DNA of 60,058 bases from Aquabacterium sp. (GTDB lineage: Bacteria; Pseudomonadota; Gammaproteobacteria; Burkholderiales; Burkholderiaceae_C): NCBI RefSeq assembly GCF_030652515.1, contig NZ_JAUSAR010000179.1:1-60058 (forward strand), given 5' to 3'. The notes beneath the pieces were generated by a model. It searched no databases and was not told the DNA's origin. It worked only from the letters and a program-made list of their open reading frames with translations. Shown piece after piece: positions 33,800 through 43,087 of this stretch. The position numbers were made by a program, and so were the translations under genes. The number at the start of each line of letters is the position of its first letter. The first letter of the stretch is position 1.

Positions 33800-35200
33800 A
33801 TGGACAAACTGAATCTGGCATTGCAGGGAACGCTGGCTGACTACATCAGCTTCATGGACAAGACGGTCGCCAACCGTCAAACCGCTGCAGCGCCAGAGTC
33901 TTTGCTGGGCCGCTTGAGCATCCTGCCCATGGGCTGGGACATCCTCGACGAATACGGCCTGGACACCTTCTCCAAACAAATCGTGGGCGCGGTCTTGCCT
34001 TGGGCGCAGGCCAAGGACCGGCGTGGTCGCCCATTGGCCGAAGGCGTCAACTTTGGCAGCCAGGATTACCTGTCCTTGTCCGGCCACCCCTTGATCCGCC
34101 AAGCCGCTGTGCAGGCCATTGATCAACTGGGTGTGCACGTGGGGGGCAGCGCCGCCTTGATGGGCAACAGCGAAGCCTCGGTGCAGCTTGAATGCGAGTT
34201 GGCCGACTGGCTGCACTTGAAGGATTGCTCGCTGTTCCCCACCGGTTGGGCGGCGGGCTATGGCGCCATCCGCGCCTTGGTGCGTGATCGCGATCATGTG
34301 GTGATCGACCGCCTGGCCCACGCCTGTCTTCAAGATGGCGCGCGGGCGGCCACCAAGCATGTCCACACCTTTGACCACCTGTCGGTCCAGGCCTTGGAGC
34401 GCCAACTGATGGCCGTGCGCGAGAGCTACCCGTCCGCGGGCATCCTGGTGGTCACCGAGTCGTTGTTTTCCATGGACTCCGATGTGCCTGACCTGAAGGC
34501 GCACCAGGAATTGGCACACCGATATCAGGCCACTTTGCTGGTGGACGTGGCGCATGACCTGGGCAGCATGGGCCCCGAAGGCCTGGGTGCCATCCAAGAG
34601 CAAGGCATGCTGGGCAAGATCGACGTGGTGCTGGGGACCTTCTCCAAAACCTTCGCGTCCAACGGGGGCTTTGTGGCCAGCAATGAGCCGGGCCTGAAAC
34701 TGGCGATCCGCTTTGGTTGCGGGCCGCACACCTTCTCGAATGCAATGTCACCGGTGCAGGCGCGGGTGGTGCTCAAGGCGCTGGAGATTGTCCGTTCGGA
34801 AGAGGGCGTCGAGCGGCGTCGGCGACTGCATGCCAACACGGTGGCCTTGCGGTCCAAGCTGACGGCCTTGGGGTGTGAGGTGATGGGGGTGCCCAGTGCC
34901 GTGGTGCCGGTGCTGATGGGCAGCACATCGCAATGCCGCATGGTCTCCCGGTTCTTGCTGGCGGGCGGCGCGATTGCCAACGCCGTGGAATACCCGGCCG
35001 TGCCGCGTGATGCCGCACGCTTGCGGCTGCAGGTCATGGCCGATCACTCGCCCACCGACATCGACACATTCGTGTCGGTGCTGTCGCTGGCCATGCTGGA
35101 AGCCGATGCCATGCTGGTCAAGCTGCACTCCGAGAACGATGGCGGCCTGCCTGTGGCCCCGCCCCCTGAGGCCACGCCGTTTGCTTCCAGTCAGGGGTGA
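33800..35200 (+). CDS. Alpha-oxoamine synthase-like PLP enzyme
   Basis: The 466-residue protein resembles the 8-amino-7-oxononanoate / serine palmitoyl / CqsA class: NFGSQDYLSLSGHPLI, GGSAALMGNSEASVQLECEL, VDVAHDLGSMG and the PLP lysine at about residue 283 in GTFSKTFASNGGF. These enzymes condense an amino acid with an acyl thioester. It stands alone, with no bioF neighbours, so a lipid or signal-molecule role is possible, but its substrate is not deducible. It has a longer N-terminal region (about 85 residues) than BioF. Start: ATG after AGGGGG. Confidence 0.85.
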   Translation: MDKLNLALQGTLADYISFMDKTVANRQTAAAPESLLGRLSILPMGWDILDEYGLDTFSKQIVGAVLPWAQAKDRRGRPLAEGVNFGSQDYLSLSGHPLIRQAAVQAIDQLGVHVGGSAALMGNSEASVQLECELADWLHLKDCSLFPTGWAAGYGAIRALVRDRDHVVIDRLAHACLQDGARAATKHVHTFDHLSVQALERQLMAVRESYPSAGILVVTESLFSMDSDVPDLKAHQELAHRYQATLLVDVAHDLGSMGPEGLGAIQEQGMLGKIDVVLGTFSKTFASNGGFVASNEPGLKLAIRFGCGPHTFSNAMSPVQARVVLKALEIVRSEEGVERRRRLHANTVALRSKLTALGCEVMGVPSAVVPVLMGSTSQCRMVSRFLLAGGAIANAVEYPAVPRDAARLRLQVMADHSPTDIDTFVSVLSLAMLEADAMLVKLHSENDGGLPVAPPPEATPFASSQG

Positions 35201-35223
35201 TGGCCCTGACCGGGTGCTGGCGC

Positions 35224-35925
35224 CTAGATCAGCACTTCCAGCACACGGTCCAGCCCGCCAGTGTTGATGGCAATCATGGCCTGCTCGCGGACCTTGGGCT
35301 TGGCGTGGTAAGCCACGCTGAGGCCTGACACGCTCATCATGGGCAAGTCGTTGGCACCATCACCCACGGCAATGGACAGCTTGGGGTCGCATTGAAGGCG
35401 GGTGCACAGGGCCAGCAGGTGCTGCTTCTTGGCTTCGCCATCCACGATGTCGCCCAGCACGCGGCCGGTGAGCAGGCCGCCTTCGATCTCCAGCAGGTTG
35501 GAGTGGGCTTCGTGCATGCCCAGGCGCGCCTTGACGCGGTCGGCAAAGAAAGTGAAGCCACCTGACACCAACAGTGTCTGCAGGCCTGCGGCCTTGGCGG
35601 CGTTGATCAACTCGGGCGCGCCGGGGTTGATCTTCAGGCGCTGGTCGTAGACGGCTTGCAGGGCTTCGGCGGGCACGCCTTTCAGCAGCGCCACGCGGCG
35701 CGTCAGGCTGTCCTTGAAGTCGGTGATCTCGCCGCGCATGGCGGCCTCGGTGATGGCCGCGACTTCGGCTTTCTTGCCCACGGCGTCGGCGATCTCGTCA
35801 ATGCACTCGATGCTGATCAGCGTGGAGTCCATGTCAAAGGCAATGGCCTTGAAGTCGGTGAGCTTCAAAGGCGGGGTGAAGTGCTGGAGGACGAGGCCAG
35901 GGGCGTGTTCGGGGGCGAGGCTCAT
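35224..35925 (-). CDS. serB: Phosphoserine phosphatase
   Basis: The 233-residue HAD phosphatase shows the nucleophile motif AFDMDSTLI, the second motif LLVSGGFTFF and the acidic third motif VGDGANDLPM. Length and the DSTL wording match SerB, which makes L-serine from phosphoserine. It is single on the minus strand between the oxoamine-synthase-like gene and a PEP-CTERM gene. The N-terminal ACT-like domain of the E. coli enzyme is absent. Confidence 0.92.
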   Translation of the reverse strand: MSLAPEHAPGLVLQHFTPPLKLTDFKAIAFDMDSTLISIECIDEIADAVGKKAEVAAITEAAMRGEITDFKDSLTRRVALLKGVPAEALQAVYDQRLKINPGAPELINAAKAAGLQTLLVSGGFTFFADRVKARLGMHEAHSNLLEIEGGLLTGRVLGDIVDGEAKKQHLLALCTRLQCDPKLSIAVGDGANDLPMMSVSGLSVAYHAKPKVREQAMIAINTGGLDRVLEVLI

Positions 35926-35988
35926 GGATTTGACGGAGGGTGTGCGGCTGGCGGGATTATCGCCTCTGCCCGCCGCACACCCTCCCTC

Positions 35989-36552
35989 TCAGCGGCGACG
36001 TTGTGCCGCGATGCCTGCCACGCCCAACCCCGCGAGCATCAGCAAGTAGGCCTGGGGCTCAGGCACGGCGGTGATGAAACTCAGGGTGACATCGAGCGAG
36101 GAGTCGCGCACGCCGGTGCCGGTGGCCACCAGCTTGTAAGTGCCCGGTCCGATCGCCCCGGCCAGCGTTGAGTGGGCAAAGCCGCCCAGCACCCCGGCAA
36201 AGGCATCACTGGCGATGAGCGTGTTGCTGGCGTCGAACAGATCCAGGTTCACGCCGATCAGGCGGGGGGCGGTTCCAAGCGCGGTCGAGATTTCCCAGGC
36301 GGCTTCGCCCGTGAAGCTGCCGATGCCGGGGCCCACGGTGAAGGTGATCGACTGGTTGAGTGGGCCAACTTCATCGGTCACCAGGGTGTTGAGCCGGAGG
36401 TTGTCACCGGCGGCGAAGGGCGTGGGCAGCACGGCGGCCACGTTCAGCACATTGAAGTTCACCGGTTTGGTGGCGGCGTGTGCCGTGGAGACCAGCACAC
36501 TGCCCACGAGCAGCGCGGCTGGTAACAGCTTGGACAAGGTCAGTTGATTCAC
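35989..36552 (-). CDS. Exported PEP-CTERM protein
   Basis: A 187-residue protein with an N-terminal signal peptide (LLPAALLVGSVLVSTAHA). It ends in the exosortase signal VPEPQAYLLMLAGLGVAGIA then QRRR: a PEP motif, hydrophobic segment and basic tail. PEP-CTERM proteins are anchored and processed by an exosortase, often in exopolysaccharide biofilm matrix. I place the start at the GTG at 36552, five bases after AGGAGG; a GTG at 36558 abuts that site. The middle of the protein is beta-rich. Confidence 0.85.
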   Translation of the reverse strand: MNQLTLSKLLPAALLVGSVLVSTAHAATKPVNFNVLNVAAVLPTPFAAGDNLRLNTLVTDEVGPLNQSITFTVGPGIGSFTGEAAWEISTALGTAPRLIGVNLDLFDASNTLIASDAFAGVLGGFAHSTLAGAIGPGTYKLVATGTGVRDSSLDVTLSFITAVPEPQAYLLMLAGLGVAGIAAQRRR

Positions 36553-36681
36553 ATTCACCTCCTGTTAGAAGAAGCCAACGGACAAACTCAGACCACACCT
36601 GCTGCCTGAGCAAGGTACAACTTTTTCATCCTAGCCATCCAGAACAGGAGGCGCCAGTATTCAAACTAGGGGTGAAGGGCC

Positions 36682-39600
36682 CTACTTGATGGGCTGCCCC
36701 AGCGATTTCAACAAATCGCGCACGTATTGCGCCCGGTCCTTGGGGTCACTCAATGACTTTTCGACACGTAATTTGTCGTTGCCCGCCAGCTTGATGTGCC
36801 GGTTCTTCTGCACCAGCTCGATGATGCGCATCGGCTCGACCGGGGCATTGGCGCGGAAGGTGATGTTGATCAGGCCCGGCGTGGCATCGACCTTCTGCAC
36901 GCCATAGGGCTTGGCCTGCACGCGCAGGCGGTGCGTGTCGAACAGCGTTTGCGCTTGCGCGGGCAGCTTGCCGAAGCGGTCGATGATCTCTTCCATCATG
37001 GCTTCGATCTTGTCGATGGAGTCGGCCGTGGCCACGCGCTTGTACAGGCTCAGGCGCACATGCACGTCGCCGCAATAGCTGTCGGGCAGCAGGGCGGGGG
37101 CGTGCAGGTTGATGTCGGTGCCGCCGCCGAACAGGCCCAGTGGCGACAGCAGGTCGGGCTCTTTGCCCGCCTTGAGTGAGCGCACGGCTTCGCCCAGCAT
37201 CTCGTTGTAGAGCTGGAAGCCCACCTCCATCATGTTGCCGCTCTGGTTGTCGCCCAGCACCTCGCCAGCGCCGCGGATCTCCAGGTCGTGCATGGCCAGG
37301 TAGAAGCCGGAGCCCAGCTCTTCCATGCTTTGAATCGCCTCCAGCCGCTGCGAGGCCTGCTTGGTCAGCCCCTCGACATCGGGCACCAGCAAGTAGGCAT
37401 AGGCCTGATGGTGAGATCGGCCCACGCGGCCGCGCAACTGGTGCAACTGCGCCAGGCCGAATTTGTCGGCGCGGCTCATGATGATGGTGTTGGCGGTGGG
37501 CACGTCGATGCCCGTCTCGATGATGGTGGAGCACAGCAGCACGTTGTAGCGCTGAGCCACGAAGTCGCGCATCACGTGTTCCAGTTCGCGCTCGGGCATC
37601 TGGCCGTGGGCGATGGCGATGCGGGCCTCGGGGATCAGCTCGCTGAGTTTGTCGCGGCGGTTCTCGATGGTGTCGACTTCGTTGTGCAGGAAGTAGACTT
37701 GGCCACCGCGCTTGAGCTCGCGCAGCACGGCCTCGCGGATCACACCGCTGGACTCGCTGCGCACAAAAGTTTTGATGGCCAGGCGGCGCTGTGGTGCTGT
37801 GGCGATCACGCTCAAATCGCGCAGGCCTTCCATGGCCATGCCCAAGGTGCGCGGGATGGGCGTGGCGGTGAGCGTGAGCACGTCAATGTCAGCGCGCATG
37901 GCCTTGATGGCCTCTTTGTGGCGAACACCGAAGCGGTGTTCTTCGTCGATCACCAGCAGGCCCAGGCGCTTGAACTTGACCGACTCGCTGAGCAGCTTGT
38001 GGGTGCCAATGACGATATCGATGGTGCCGTCTTCCAGGCCTTGCATCGCGGCCTTGATCTCCTTGGCGGAGCGGAAGCGCGACATCTCGGCCACGCGCAC
38101 GGGCCACTGCGAGAAGCGGTCGGAGATGTTCTGGTAGTGCTGTTCGGCCAACAGCGTGGTTGGCGCGAGGATGGCCACCTGCTTGCCGCCGGTCACGGCC
38201 ACGAAAGCGGCACGCAAGGCCACTTCGGTCTTGCCGAAGCCCACGTCGCCGCAGACCAGGCGGTCCATGGGGCGGGGGCTGATCATGTCCTGGATGACGG
38301 CGTGGATGGCGGCGCGCTGGTCGGCGGTTTCTTCAAAGCCGAAGCTGGCGGCGAAGGCCTCGTAGTCTTGCGCGCTGAAGCGGAAGGCAAAGCCTTCGCG
38401 GGCGGCGCGGCGGGCGTACAGGTTGAGCAACTCTGCGGCGGTGTCGCGCACCTGCTCGGCGGCCTTGCGCTTGGCCTTTTCCCATTGGCCCGAACCCAAG
38501 CGGTGCAGGGGGGCCTCATCGGCGCTGACGCCGGTGTAGCGGCTGATCAGTTGCAGTTGTGAGACCGGCACGTACAGGGTGGCCGCGTCGGCATAGGTCA
38601 GATGCAAAAACTCCGACGGGCCGGTGCCCAGGTCCAGGTTGATCAGGCCTTGATAGCGCCCGATGCCATGGTTGGCATGCACGACCGGGTCACCCACGTT
38701 CAGCTCGGACAGGTCCTTGATGAGCGAGTCGACGTCGGTGGTCTGCTCTTGCTTGCGACGGCGGCGCGTGGTGGGCGCGGCGTCGAACAGCTCGGTCTCG
38801 GTGATGAACTGGAGGCCGGCGCCTGTCGGTGCTCCGTCACCGCTGAGGTCTTGCCAGATGAAGCCGCCGGCAAAGGGCGCCACGGCCATGGCCATGCGGT
38901 TGTCACTGGCCTCGAAGGCCTTCAGTGAGTCAACACTGGGCAGGTCGATCTGGTGGTCGCGCAGCAACTCCAGCAGGCTCTCGCGGCGGCCATTGCTTTC
39001 GGCGATGACCAGCACGCGTTGCGTGGCGTTTTTCAGGTGGGCCTGCAGCTTGCGCAAAGGCTCTTGCGCATTGCGTTCGGTGGACAAGTCGGGCAGGGGG
39101 CGGGCCCAGTCAACCGGATCGTTGCCGCGGATGGACAGCTGCGCGTGGGCACCCGCCAGGGTGAAGAAGTCCTCGGTCTTGAGGTACAGCTCTTCGGGTG
39201 GAAGCAAGGGACGCTCGGGGTCGTGCTGCAGAAAGCGATGGCGCTCGCGGGTCTCGACCCAGAACTTGCGCAAGGTCTCGTCCAGCTCGCCATGCAACAC
39301 CAGCACGGCCTTTTCACCCAGGTGCTCGAAGATGCTGGCCGTCTGGTCGAAGAACAGCGGCAGGTAGAACTCGATGCCACCAGGCACCATGCCGTTGCCG
39401 ATGTCTTTGTACAGGCGGGCCCGGGTGGGATCACCTTCGATCTTTTCACGCCAGCGTTTGCGGAAAGCCGCTCGTGCGTCCTCGTCCATCGGGAACTCGC
39501 GGCCGGGCAGCAGGCGCACTTCGGGCACGGGGTAGAGGCTGCGCTGGCTGTCGGGGTCGAAGGTGCGGATCGAGTCGATCTCGTCGCCGAACAGGTCAAC

Positions 39601-40167
39601 GCGGTAAGGTACCAGCGAGCCCATGGGGAACAGGTCGATCAGGCCACCGCGCACCGCGTATTCACCGGGCGAGACGACCTGGCTGACGTGGGTGTAGCCC
39701 GCCAGGGTCAACTGCGATTTGAGCGCGGCCTCGTTGAGCTTTTGCTTTTGCTTGAAGTGGAAGGTGTAGGCCGCCAGGAAAGAGGGCGGGGCCAGACGCG
39801 TCAGGGCGGTGGTGGCGGGCAGCAGGACCACGTCCACGCCGGTGTCGGCTTTGACACCTTGTTGCACCCGCCACAGGGTGGCCAGCCGTTCCGAGATCAG
39901 ATCCTGGTGGGGCGAGAAGGTGTCGTAGGGCAGCGTTTCCCAGTCGGGAAAGATGGCGCAGCGCAGGTCGGGCGCGAAGAACGCCATCTCGTCCATCAGG
40001 CGCTGCGTGTCGGCCGGGTCGGCGGCGATCAGCGCGGTCACGTGGCCTTCCGCCTTGCGGGCCTGGGCAAACTGGGCGATCAACAGCGCATCGGCAGAGC
40101 CCAGTGGGCGGGGCACGGTGTAGCGTTTGCCAATGGCGATGGAGGGGAGCTTGAGCGAGGGCAACAT
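36682..40167 (-). CDS. mfd: Transcription-repair coupling factor
   Basis: The 1161-residue protein is full-length Mfd (E. coli 1148). It has the UvrB-homology N-terminus (HVTALIAADPADTQRL), the RNA-polymerase-interaction region (VGDPVVHANHGIGRYQGL) and the RecG-like translocase with Walker A GDVGFGKTEVALRAA, DEEHRFGV and the Q-R motifs RGRVGRSHHQ. Mfd removes stalled RNA polymerase and recruits UvrA. I use the ATG at 40167 (MLPSLKLPSIAIG); the frame extends further upstream but that region lacks family character and would cover the ispD promoter area. Confidence 0.97.
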   Translation of the reverse strand: MLPSLKLPSIAIGKRYTVPRPLGSADALLIAQFAQARKAEGHVTALIAADPADTQRLMDEMAFFAPDLRCAIFPDWETLPYDTFSPHQDLISERLATLWRVQQGVKADTGVDVVLLPATTALTRLAPPSFLAAYTFHFKQKQKLNEAALKSQLTLAGYTHVSQVVSPGEYAVRGGLIDLFPMGSLVPYRVDLFGDEIDSIRTFDPDSQRSLYPVPEVRLLPGREFPMDEDARAAFRKRWREKIEGDPTRARLYKDIGNGMVPGGIEFYLPLFFDQTASIFEHLGEKAVLVLHGELDETLRKFWVETRERHRFLQHDPERPLLPPEELYLKTEDFFTLAGAHAQLSIRGNDPVDWARPLPDLSTERNAQEPLRKLQAHLKNATQRVLVIAESNGRRESLLELLRDHQIDLPSVDSLKAFEASDNRMAMAVAPFAGGFIWQDLSGDGAPTGAGLQFITETELFDAAPTTRRRRKQEQTTDVDSLIKDLSELNVGDPVVHANHGIGRYQGLINLDLGTGPSEFLHLTYADAATLYVPVSQLQLISRYTGVSADEAPLHRLGSGQWEKAKRKAAEQVRDTAAELLNLYARRAAREGFAFRFSAQDYEAFAASFGFEETADQRAAIHAVIQDMISPRPMDRLVCGDVGFGKTEVALRAAFVAVTGGKQVAILAPTTLLAEQHYQNISDRFSQWPVRVAEMSRFRSAKEIKAAMQGLEDGTIDIVIGTHKLLSESVKFKRLGLLVIDEEHRFGVRHKEAIKAMRADIDVLTLTATPIPRTLGMAMEGLRDLSVIATAPQRRLAIKTFVRSESSGVIREAVLRELKRGGQVYFLHNEVDTIENRRDKLSELIPEARIAIAHGQMPERELEHVMRDFVAQRYNVLLCSTIIETGIDVPTANTIIMSRADKFGLAQLHQLRGRVGRSHHQAYAYLLVPDVEGLTKQASQRLEAIQSMEELGSGFYLAMHDLEIRGAGEVLGDNQSGNMMEVGFQLYNEMLGEAVRSLKAGKEPDLLSPLGLFGGGTDINLHAPALLPDSYCGDVHVRLSLYKRVATADSIDKIEAMMEEIIDRFGKLPAQAQTLFDTHRLRVQAKPYGVQKVDATPGLINITFRANAPVEPMRIIELVQKNRHIKLAGNDKLRVEKSLSDPKDRAQYVRDLLKSLGQPIK

Positions 40168-40260
40168 GGGCGGCGCGAAAATGACAAAGCGCCCGGCGGC
40201 GGACTGCGGCCGGGCGTTGATCTGAAACAAGCTTGATTGTAGGTGGGCGACAATCCAGCC

Positions 40261-41031
40261 ATGCCCAGCCCCACGCCTTTGACCTTTTCTGCCCACGACT
40301 TTCAGCCGCGCTGTTTTGCGCTGGTGCCTTGTGCGGGCGTGGGGGAGCGGGCAGGGGTCGGTGGCCCCAAGCAGTACCACCCCGTGGCAGGCCAGTCCGT
40401 GGTGGCGCACACCCTGGCGGCTTTGGCGGCGGTGACGCGTCTGGACGCGACCTTGGTGGTGCTGTCACCAGACGATGCCGTGTTCGAGCGGCATGTGCCC
40501 GGGTTTGACGGCGACCGTGCCTGGGTGGCCCGCGTGGGCGGCGTGTCTCGCGCTGAAAGCGTGGCCAATGGCCTAGAGGAACTGCTGGCCCGTGGCGCCC
40601 AGCCCCACGACTGGGTGCTGGTTCACGACGCGGCCCGCTGCCTGATCCAGCCCGAGTGGGTCAACCGTTTGATCGATGAGTGCCAGGACGACGAATTGGG
40701 CGGCTTGCTGGCCCTGCCGGTGGCCGACACGTTGAAGGCCTCGCTCATGGGCTCAGGCGGCGAGCCACGTATTCAAGGCACGGTGGACCGCGCCGCCAAG
40801 TGGTCAGCCCAAACGCCGCAAATGTTCCGCCTGGGGCTGTTGCGCCCCGCCTTGATCGCGGCTTTGAGCGACCCTCAGACCGCCAGGGCCATCACCGACG
40901 AAGCCAGCGCCATTGAGGCCTTGGGCCACTCGCCGCGCCTGGTGCTGGGCGCGTTCGAGAACTTCAAGCTCACTTGGCCGGGCGATTTCGCGCTGGCCGA
41001 ACGCCTTTTGGCGACACGGCCGGCACGCTGA
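40261..41031 (+). CDS. ispD: 2-C-methyl-D-erythritol 4-phosphate cytidylyltransferase
   Basis: The 256-residue enzyme has the nucleotidyltransferase signature AGVGERAGVGGPKQY, where the usual GxGxR loop is followed by PKQY, and the active-site segment VHDAARCL. IspD makes CDP-methylerythritol in the MEP isoprenoid pathway. The partner ispF, usually adjacent, lies 3.5 kb away here. Its last 62 bases overlap the 3' end of the opposite-strand zeta-type gene. Confidence 0.95.
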   Translation: MPSPTPLTFSAHDFQPRCFALVPCAGVGERAGVGGPKQYHPVAGQSVVAHTLAALAAVTRLDATLVVLSPDDAVFERHVPGFDGDRAWVARVGGVSRAESVANGLEELLARGAQPHDWVLVHDAARCLIQPEWVNRLIDECQDDELGGLLALPVADTLKASLMGSGGEPRIQGTVDRAAKWSAQTPQMFRLGLLRPALIAALSDPQTARAITDEASAIEALGHSPRLVLGAFENFKLTWPGDFALAERLLATRPAR

Positions 41032-41716
41032 TGGAGGGGTTGGCCGCTTCCTTGAAGGCTGCGGCCACGATGGGCTTCGCCCAATCGGGTGTGTTCGCCA
41101 GGGCGGCTGCCTGCAAAGGGACCGCCACGCGCCCTGGTTCACCCAAACCACGCTGAGCCCCTTGCCAATGCAGCACCAGTCGGGGCTGCGGCGCCAAACC
41201 AGCCTGAGGATCTGCCTCCACCGTGTTGTCGTACACCCGAAGCTCGGTCAGGTGGGGCAACAACTGGATCAACTGCAAGCGGCTTTGGTCAAAGCGACGG
41301 CGGATGTCCACCTCGGGGATGTCGTGTCCACCTTTGGCCACCCGGGCCTTGACGCGGGCAATGTGGTGGTCGGCACTGAGCAGGCCCACGTACCACAGTC
41401 GCACTTCAAAGCCCTGCAAGGCGGCTTCTTCCAGCAAGCGTGTGAAGCTGCGCCCGCCGAGGGTGGTCTCGAAGTTGTAGTCCAGCTTTTGCGCGACGGC
41501 TTGCTGCAGCAGGCGCTTGCCCTCGTGCCACGCGGCACTGTTGGCTTGCGTGGCGCTCAGGTGTGGCTGCGCACGGCGAATGGCCGCGGCGGCTTCGTCG
41601 GGGTTGAAATAGTGGCCCCCACGGCGGCGAATGTTCGCGCCACCAATGCTGCTCTTGCCGGCACCGTTGGTGCCCGCCAGGACAAAAATGCGGGGGACGT
41701 GGGCAGTTGATGCCAC
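40970..41716 (-). CDS. Zeta toxin-like / P-loop kinase
   Basis: The 248-residue protein has a Walker A LAGTNGAGKSSIGG, a catalytic-type strand FNPDEAAAAI and the LDYNFETTLGGRSF segment, as in the zeta/AAA_33-type kinases of toxin-antitoxin systems. Zeta toxins phosphorylate UDP-N-acetylglucosamine; relatives have other nucleotide-sugar or unknown substrates. A Phd-type antitoxin gene lies 78 bp upstream on the same strand, which supports a toxin role. It starts with GTG. Confidence 0.82.
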   Translation of the reverse strand: MASTAHVPRIFVLAGTNGAGKSSIGGANIRRRGGHYFNPDEAAAAIRRAQPHLSATQANSAAWHEGKRLLQQAVAQKLDYNFETTLGGRSFTRLLEEAALQGFEVRLWYVGLLSADHHIARVKARVAKGGHDIPEVDIRRRFDQSRLQLIQLLPHLTELRVYDNTVEADPQAGLAPQPRLVLHWQGAQRGLGEPGRVAVPLQAAALANTPDWAKPIVAAAFKEAANPSISVPAVSPKGVRPARNRPAK

Positions 41717-41794
41717 GGCAAAGTCTCTCTGAATTTTTTATAAGGCAGCGGCACGGTGTGTTCCGTGTGCTGAGGGTGCATCAACCAGGATGCA

Positions 41795-42148
41795 TCAAAG
41801 GCGCGTCGAAGTGGCATAAGCCACTGCGGCCTGGCCCAGTTCATCGGGGGGCGCGTCAAAGGCATCCATCAAGGCATCGCGCGACGCAGAAGTTTGCATG
41901 CGCTGCAAAAGGTGATCGAATTCTTGCGTCAGGCTGTCCAGCGGCTGGTGTTGGCCATCCAGCAAGGCCTGGTAGGCGTCCATCGACAGCACGATGGCAG
42001 TGGGGCGGTCACGCTTGGTGATGGCCACCATGCCTTGGCTGGAAGCCGTGTCGAGCACCAGCCCAAAGCTGTTTTTAGCCTCGGTGGCTGAAAACTCGGG
42101 GACTTCCACCTGTTCGCCACGGTGGTTGCGCAAGGTCAGTGCGGTCAT
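41795..42148 (-). CDS. Phd/YefM family antitoxin
   Basis: The 117-residue protein has the Phd/YefM N-terminus (EFSATEAKNSFGLVLDTA, then VAITKRDRPTAIVLSMDAYQ). This is the DNA-binding and dimerisation fold that autoregulates toxin-antitoxin operons; the C-terminal tail (from about residue 70) would neutralise the toxin. It pairs with the zeta-like kinase immediately downstream, an unusual combination since Phd usually pairs with Doc or RelE-type toxins. Confidence 0.88.
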   Translation of the reverse strand: MTALTLRNHRGEQVEVPEFSATEAKNSFGLVLDTASSQGMVAITKRDRPTAIVLSMDAYQALLDGQHQPLDSLTQEFDHLLQRMQTSASRDALMDAFDAPPDELGQAAVAYATSTRL

Positions 42149-42180
42149 GTTGGACGCCTCATGCGATCGATATGTCTATT

Positions 42181-43005
42181 TTAGCCATTTCGTCCAGAAT
42201 GTCCAGTCCTGAAGGCCAAAATGGCCAATCCGCCCAAAGCATACAGCGCCAGGGTCGACGGTTCGGGCACGCTTGAAGCCCAAACAGCTTGCTGGCCCGA
42301 GCTGGCCATGGTGCCGTTGATCCAGCTTTTGTAATTGGCCACCTGGACGAACGCCGAGCCTTCCGATGCCCCGGTGGTCTCGTTGAGCAGGGCGGCCGAG
42401 GCAATGCCCAGGAGCAGTGACCCTGCACTGTCACTCACCGCCCCTTGGAAGAGCGAGCTGCCGCTGTCCCCGCCCTGCAGGTAGGCCTGGCCATTGGTGA
42501 TGATCCAGTTCACGGTGGAGGTGACGTTGTCCTCTGTGTGGGTGGTGATGGCGCCAGAGGCCAGGGTGGTGGCGAACCCGTTGGGTACCTGATTCTGTGC
42601 CGTGGCCATGGTCAGCGTGCCCAGCGAGGCCGCCTGGTTGTTCTTGATCACCTGGTCATTGAGGATGGGTGTGGCCGTGTCCAACGCCGTAGACAGGTGC
42701 ACCAAGGCAATGTCGTTGCTGGGAAACGCCGCGCTGGAGAAGGTGTAGACCGCATCGATCAGCGATGCACCGCCCAGCGAGGCGAAACTGCTCGTGCCCA
42801 CCGTCAGTGCATTGGCCACGTGGGCGGCGGTGAGCACCCAGTTGTCGGCGATGAGCACACCGGAGGCGTTGCCCAGCTCGCCCACCGCGCTGAAGCTGCT
42901 GGTGCTGGTGCCGTTGACGATGGCATGGGCTGGCGACGCACACCAAAACGCCACGGTGAAGGCGCATGACAAGAGGCTGAAGGAGGATGACCGGCGGTGA
43001 TTCAT
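42181..43005 (-). CDS. Exported trypsin-like serine protease with PEP-CTERM anchor
   Basis: The 274-residue protein starts with a signal peptide (LLSCAFTVAFWCASPAHA). It carries the S1 catalytic triad: histidine in LTAAHVANAL, aspartate in SNDIALVHL and serine in QGGDSGSSLF. It ends with VPEPSTLALYALGGLAILAF and a basic tail, the exosortase anchor. It is a surface or matrix protease. It lies alone between the antitoxin and amtB genes. The ATG at 43005 is supported by the signal peptide; the frame is open further upstream. Confidence 0.9.
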   Translation of the reverse strand: MNHRRSSSFSLLSCAFTVAFWCASPAHAIVNGTSTSSFSAVGELGNASGVLIADNWVLTAAHVANALTVGTSSFASLGGASLIDAVYTFSSAAFPSNDIALVHLSTALDTATPILNDQVIKNNQAASLGTLTMATAQNQVPNGFATTLASGAITTHTEDNVTSTVNWIITNGQAYLQGGDSGSSLFQGAVSDSAGSLLLGIASAALLNETTGASEGSAFVQVANYKSWINGTMASSGQQAVWASSVPEPSTLALYALGGLAILAFRTGHSGRNG

Positions 43006-43087
43006 GGCGTCTTTCTGATGGGGATTGCTGCGCATTTTCCTCAAGCCAGGCCTTTGGTTGAAGCGCGTTATCCCGTGTCTCACAGGG

